Assembly (NCBI RefSeq): GCF_004210375.1
Contig: NC_134837.1
Coordinates: 16,313,798-16,377,797 of the forward strand
Origin: Tachypleus tridentatus
Taxonomy: Eukaryota; Arthropoda; Merostomata; Xiphosura; Limulidae
Reading direction: 5' to 3'
DNA: 64,000 nt
Shown: piece by piece, positions 59,228 to 64,000 of the stretch
Layout: every line of letters starts with the position of its first letter
Position numbering within the stretch: the first letter of the stretch is position 1
Program-made: the position numbers and the translations under genes
Notes under the pieces: model-generated
Told to the model about the DNA's origin: nothing
What the model saw: only the letters and a program-made list of their open reading frames with translations
The model's database searches: none

Positions 59228-59367
59228 CTGTAATAAACAACACAAACATGAAAGAATGAAGACGACAATTTATCTAATAAAAGTGAGGACCTAAGATTTT
59301 AAACAAAATTCATCTCTCTCTTCCTCGATTATTTTATCGTTGGGTAACCACAACATTAAGGTACGTC
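59228..59367. other. Intron sequence
   Basis: Short unique stretch before a SINE1. Nothing is visible. Confidence 0.4.
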
Positions 59368-59644
59368 ACAGCCTAAGTTGGTCAGGTGGTTAGGGTGCTC
59401 GACTCGAAATCAGAGGGTCGCGGGTTCGAACCCCCATCACACCAAACATGCTCGTCCTTTCAGCCGTGGGGGCGTTATTATGTTATGGTCAATCCTACTA
59501 TTATTTGGTAAAAGAATAGTCTAAAATTTGACGGTGGGTGGTGAAAGCTAGCTGTTTTCCCTCTAGTCTTATACTACAAAATTAGGGACGGCTAGCGTCA
59601 GATAACCCTCGTGTAACTTTGCGCGAAATTCAAAACAAAAAATC
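59368..59644 (+). mobile_element. SINE1
   Basis: A forward copy from CAGCCTAAGTTGGTCAGG to GCGCGAAATTCAAAACAAA. It is antisense to the receptor-like gene in whose intron it lies. Confidence 0.93.
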
Positions 59645-60562
59645 AAGCATAGCCTAAAACCCATCTATTTATTTTAATTAAAGCTTTAATAACCATACCA
59701 GCAGTCTTATGAATAAATTATTCCTTTGCCGTACTGTTTTTTTGAGTACGGTTAAGTTTTATCGTTGAGTGCACCAAGGTTAATATGTCAGTGACTCACC
59801 TCTTTATGTTATAAGCAGCTTTCCACTACAACTTATTCTAATCATATCAGTATTTTCATTATTCAAGTCACAGTGGTTTCAATCGTTTGGCGAGTAACTA
59901 TTATTTTTAGTATTACTGCAAGTTTAATTTACAACAAATGATTATATTGGCTTGGAGAAATGGTGTTCACTGCCCACTGGGATTAATGGTAGTACATTAC
60001 TAGAATTTGTACTTAGTAATTCGTTTAGCCTGGTAGAAGAAAACAACCAAGAAACGAATTGGACTGAGTTAATATTTCTTTTCCAGATGTTCTTCTTGTC
60101 AGAAAGGACCGAATGCAAAAACTTATAAAAACAAACATTAGTGTCTAGTTAAACTGTGGGTAGTATTCTGTTTCATTGCTGTTAACCCCCCTCCCCTGAA
60201 AAAAACAACAACCAAAAAAACAATGTTCTATCTTTGCTCTGCCCAACGTTTGTATTAAAACAAATACTGACCATTGGCTAATATTCAGTGGCATGCACCG
60301 AAAGATTTCAGACACCTCGTCTGGCCTTGTTAAAAATTCCAAGGTGTGATGCATACAGGTTAGTTTTATTCTTATTTTTAATAAAATGTCTTTAATTTAG
60401 CGTCACTTAACCACAACTTAACACATTTCTCGCTACTTTACAGGCTTTACGTAATAGTTTTAAAATCATGTCAATTTATGGGTATGCATCTTCTGAATAC
60501 ACTAAACTTGAATATTTAATTTGTACTTTCTTTTTATTCAAGAGTTCTCAGAAGGTTTGATT
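59645..60562. other. Intron sequence, AT-rich
   Basis: No exon or repeat is recognised. A 69-codon minus frame at 60145-60354 has no splice sites in suitable phase and looks accidental. Confidence 0.4.
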
Positions 60563-60797
60563 GTTTGTTTTTCAATTTCGCGCAAAGCTAATTCAGCATT
60601 GTAAGATTAGAGGAAAGGCAGCTACTCATCACCACCCACCGCCAACTCTTGGGCTACTCTTTTATCAACGAATAGTGGGATTGACCATCACATTGTAACG
60701 TCCCCACCTATGAAAGGACAAACATGTTTAGTGCGACAGGGATTCGAACCCGCGACCCTCAGATTACGAGTGCCTTAGCCACTTGGTCATGTCGGGC
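60563..60797 (-). mobile_element. SINE1 with internal deletion
   Basis: TTTGTTTTTCAATTTCGCGC and AAAGCTAATTCAGCATTG show a jump over about 38 bp (CGAGGGCTATCTGCGCTAGC and following). The rest to CACTTGGTCATGTCGGGCC is intact. Confidence 0.92.
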
Positions 60798-61218
60798 CTC
60801 TTCTAAGACGGAGAAAACTGTTTTATTAGATGGTTCAAACACTCCCACACAAACTCAGCTTTCTCTGTCACTTGTAAAGTGCTTGTTACTTCGTTAGACA
60901 ATATCTTGTAGCAGATATTACTTCCTGATGCTCTGTCTTCTCCAATCTGTATACAGATATTTATGATGCTTTACGTTCTTCGGTTTGGATATATTTATTC
61001 AATGATTATTAACTTCTCTGGGTTCAAATATGTTCGTTGTAGATTTCTTTAATGTGTTCTGTCACTCTCAACTAATATATATTGGATATTATTCTATAGT
61101 GCCCTATTTTCTCCAGTTTGGTTTAATAATGTTAATTTCATTAGGATACTGACTGTCCAAAATGTTGAAATGACACTGGATCATTCGTACGTGTTTAATT
61201 AAATTATTAAGTAAGTTA
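60798..61218. other. Intron sequence
   Basis: Nothing recognised. Confidence 0.4.
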
Positions 61219-62382
61219 TATACTCTTCAAAAAAAGAAACGCAAAAGGGATATTTTTGTTATTTTAAAGAGAAATATATGTAGTAACGTTACAAGCTAAG
61301 AGTATGTGATGTTACACGTGTTAAGGCACTGATTGTCAGACAAAAATGACAATAAAAGTTGTGCACATTGAAAACGAAGGAAAACATCGGATTTTTCGCC
61401 AAAACGCATGTGTGTCCAATAAATTTGTTTGAGAGATCTGCACGTTCTGCAAGTGTAACATGTGCAAAATCCATATAAAAGTGACGGGTTCTCGGTTTCC
61501 ATAGCTCAATGTTAAGCCACCGACACGCAATACAGTTACGCCAAGACTGACTGAAGCACAACGCAACAACGTCATTGGTCGTTTGAAAGCAGGCGAATCT
61601 CGATCAAATGTTTCCAGAGCTGTGAATGTCCACCCAAGCACCATCACAAGACTATGGAATCGTCACCAACAACATGGATCAACTTGTGACCTTCCACGAT
61701 CTGGCAGACCTCGTGTGACCACGCCCGCACAAGATCGCTACATCCGGTTACGTCACCTTCGGGATAGGACCACCACTGCGATGTCTACTGCCTCAACCAT
61801 ACCAGGGCTGCGTAGGAGTTCCGATCAGACCGTACGCAACCGTCTACGAGATTCTTAGGCCCCATGTGCAACCCATCATGGTGAACGTCAACGACGTTTT
61901 TCAACATGACAACGCCCGTCCTCACACAGCCCGACTTGCCACTGTCTTCTTGAGACACCACAACATCAACGTTCTTCCCTGGCCCTCCAGATCACCAGAT
62001 TTAAACCCCATGGAACATCTTTGGGACGAGTTGGACCGACGTCTTCGACGGCGATAACCTCAACGGCAGACTCTACCTCAGCTTGCAGCAGCTTTGCAGG
62101 CTGAGTGGACAGCCATTCCACAGGATGTGATTCGTCATCTCATCGCTTCCATGGGCAGGAGATGCCAAGCAGTTATTGATGCTCACGGGGGGCGTACTCG
62201 TTATTGACGTTGAGTGACGTTAAACGTCAACTAGTGAGCGTGGACTTCGCCTTTGCAGACCTTGGATGTTTCAGCAGTGAATGTGCAAAGTTTCACACAT
62301 GTCATAAAGAACTACCCGGAATAAACTTGTTAACAATATGTCTCAAATTTTGCCTTTTGCCTTTCTTTTTTTGAGGAGTATA
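61219..62382 (+). mobile_element. Tc1-like element, second family, internally deleted copy
   Basis: The ends TATACTCTTCAAAAAAAG and TTTTTTTGAGGAGTATA define a 1164-bp element with TA-rich borders. It matches the copy at 48586-49269 outside the latter's 480-bp gap. A complete Tc1 of this type would be about 1.5 kb. The missing part lies in the middle of the transposase. It sits in an intron of the receptor-like gene, opposite in direction. Confidence 0.94.
61505..62216 (+). pseudogene. Tc1-like transposase missing its centre
   Basis: An open frame runs from about 61505 through RLTEAQRNNVIGRLKAGES, the helix-turn-helix RAVNVHPSTITRLWNRH, the linker DLPRSGRPRVTTPAQDR and a second helical region to TVRNRLRDS, where a TAG stops it at 61856. 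A second frame resumes at [18 protein letters not shown] and continues to [16 protein letters not shown]. The stretch between TVRNRL and [11 protein letters not shown], which in relatives holds the first catalytic Asp, is absent. The two copies in this window share this gap. No functional enzyme is possible. Confidence 0.9.
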
Positions 62383-62852
62383 TTTAAAACATGTATTTTG
62401 ATGGTAAGCCTCTACTACACCACTTTATTATTATTTTTTACTCCAGTAAGACGGTAAGTGCCTAAAATTAAGTGTAGGTAAGTTTATATTAATTAAAACA
62501 TTAATTATAATAAACGGTATCGAACAAGAATGAATGAAATATATCCCTGTATAAGAAGTTATTGTTTTTATGTTAGATCGTCCTTTCGCGTTTTGGTATT
62601 TTATATAACCTGTCATATCTTTATTATATTCAATCTCCAAGGAAACCAGGGATTGAAACCACAAATTACGACATATGTAACCTGTTAATTATAATTTAAT
62701 ATTTTATTATTGTAATATTTATATTTATCAAATACGATTTACATTATTGTTTAAGTAGTTTAGTGAATGGGATATTTTAATAGTAAGAGATATATTGTAC
62801 ATAATGTGTCAAACTTGTTGTAATTTAGATGAAATGTCACCTATCTACCTAC
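62383..62852. other. Intron sequence, AT-rich
   Basis: No feature up to the donor of the next exon. Confidence 0.4.
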
Positions 62853-62956
62853 CCGGATATGAAGACCTGTAAAACATTCGAGATGGTATTATATCAGGAC
62901 CTTTGTCGTCCATGTCTGTGAATTCATCAATGTCTTTCTTGAATGGCATATGGGAT
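62853..62956 (-). CDS. IgSF receptor-like gene, upstream tail exon
   Basis: On the minus strand, a T-rich acceptor TTTTTTTTAAG and the donor CCGG|GTAGGTAG bound 104 bases. One base of a split codon is followed by 34 codons reading SHMPFKKDIDEF, then TDMDDKGPDIIPSRMFYRSS, YP, plus one base. The phase (2 in, 1 out) fits the exon at 59227, giving YPDYSEDRYF. The phrase DKGPDIIP resembles the juxtamembrane (D/E)KxPDIIP element I recall from Sidestep-like tails. The transmembrane and Ig exons must lie to the right, beyond the window. Support is from splice sites, phase and composition. Confidence 0.62.
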
Positions 62957-63659
62957 CTTAAAAAAAAATAAAGTATTGATATAAAAGTTAATAAAACGTA
63001 TTCTTAAAAGTAAGAAATTGAGAAGATATGTTTATTCAACTTTCACTTTTAAAATGCATACACGATCTAGCGTTTACTAAATAATGGCATATTTGTAAAA
63101 ATATTTTTGGTGTGACTTGGTGTCCTTAAATATGTCACCTTTTTGCCGTTTGTGTTTAGGAACAAAACCACGTCAATCTCTCAAAATAGTTAAACAGTTT
63201 TGCATACTAATGTTAAATATAGAGTTGTAATAATCTACAAAGGTGGTGGAGTTATGGGCTGAATTTGAGACCATTTTAAAAGCCAGGGAAATTATCTGAC
63301 ACCAACCTTGAAAATGTTTAAGTCTAAAGTTTAATAACGTCGTTGTTTCACGTCAGTCAGTCGTGGGATACGATACCTCCAGTCTGTGGTACTATAATGT
63401 AATGGTTCTGAACCTGTGGTCCTCGAACTTCTAAGTGTTCGATAGCATTTTAAATGGTGATTGTAAGTGTCGAGTTTTTATATCATCGATAGTAATAAAT
63501 ATTATGTTAGGTTAAACAATACGCATTATTTGGAAATTTCTTTATCTTACTTATTTAAGTAATTGCTGCGTTCACATACTGTAGGATTACTTTCTGAAGA
63601 CAGACCTTATGAATACCTATGGTCTGTGAAGAGGTTCACGAAATAACAAAAGTAAATAA
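62957..63659. other. Intron sequence, AT-rich
   Basis: No transmembrane or Ig exon could be found here on the minus strand. Confidence 0.4.
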
Positions 63660-63936
63660 TTTTGTTTTGTTTAATCTTGCGCAAACCTACACGAGGGCTA
63701 TCTGCGCTAGTCGTCCCTAATTTAGCAGTGTAAGACTAGAAGGAAGGCAACTAGTCATCACCACCCTCAGCCAACTCTTAGGCTACTCTTTTACCAACGA
63801 ATAGTAGGATTGACCGTAACATTATAACGCCCACACGGCTGAAAGGACGAGCAAGTTTGATGAGACGGGGGATTCGAACCCGCGACCCTCATATGACGAA
63901 TCGAACGCCTTAACCCACCTGGCCATGCCGGGCATA
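63660..63936 (-). mobile_element. SINE1
   Basis: A reverse copy from TTTTGTTTTGTTTAATCTTG to ACCTGGCCATGCCGGGC, well preserved. Confidence 0.94.
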
Positions 63937-64000
63937 GTAAATAACTACTGACGAAACGTGATTATTTATAAACTACACTAAACAACGTTATTGGTTATCA

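Noticed and set aside
60145-60354. 69-codon minus-strand open frame as an extra exon of the receptor-like gene
   Set aside because: The exons at 62853 and 59227 already join in phase without it, and no fitting splice sites flank it.
61289-61647. Overlapping minus-strand open frames of 68 to 103 codons
   Set aside because: They are antisense shadows of the Tc1-like transposase remnant.

Overview
This is an AT-rich, intron-dominated and repeat-laden animal nuclear genome segment. No bacterial, organellar or viral gene layout is visible. Dozens of copies of tRNA-derived SINEs, two Tc1-type DNA transposon families and many minisatellites fill it. The exons that can be recognised are short, have spliceosomal GT-AG borders and belong to arthropod-type neuronal immunoglobulin-superfamily genes. 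From memory the dominant SINE (Thr-like tRNA head with a long conserved body) resembles those of horseshoe crabs. I therefore favour a chelicerate, probably a horseshoe crab, but this is an inference.

Protein genes, all on the minus strand. (1) 15799 down to 2996: three consecutive exons of a Beaten-path (Beat)-like gene. They encode a signal peptide, the front half of an Ig domain and the back half with the YxC motif. Splice phases agree at both junctions, and the gene continues beyond the left edge. (2) 24669 down to about 24186: a compact two-exon gene with a TATA-like box and initiator, encoding a small secreted cationic peptide. (3) 62956 down to 49570: three phase-compatible exons of the cytoplasmic tail of a membrane receptor ending in two ITIM-like tyrosine motifs. 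It is possibly of the Sidestep family, whose members are known Beat ligands. Its 5' exons lie beyond the right edge, and its last intron is 93% satellite.

Repeats. 1-1800 is a 49-bp minisatellite. 3491-3592 is a fragment of 28S rDNA fused to a SINE through a foldback. 3817-5446 is a decayed Tc1 element with about 215-bp IR/DR-type ends. 8495-9450 is a degenerate tandem array broken by three different SINEs. 12023-12378 is a 51-bp satellite grown out of a SINE tail. 27680-31000 is a 37-bp satellite field with a 111-bp higher-order repeat. 33975-34505 is a 41-bp array with a palindrome. 50303-58990 is a roughly 145-copy, 60-bp array carrying a duplicated block of about 4 kb. 48586-49269 and 61219-62382 are two deletion derivatives of one further Tc1-like family that lack the first catalytic Asp region.

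Three SINE types are named here for convenience. SINE1 is about 275 bp, with a Thr-like CGT head and the end CGAAATTCAAAACAAAC. SINE2 is about 125 bp, with a head containing GATTTACAACGCTAAAATC and a tail TATAAGAAAAACACA. SINE3 is about 110 bp, with a SINE2-like head and a tail AGCTTTGTGCTTAA. I found no convincing evidence of a wholly new molecular system. The best leads are the secreted peptide gene, the Beat-like and possible Sidestep-like genes in one window, the 28S-SINE chimera and the intron-filling satellite.
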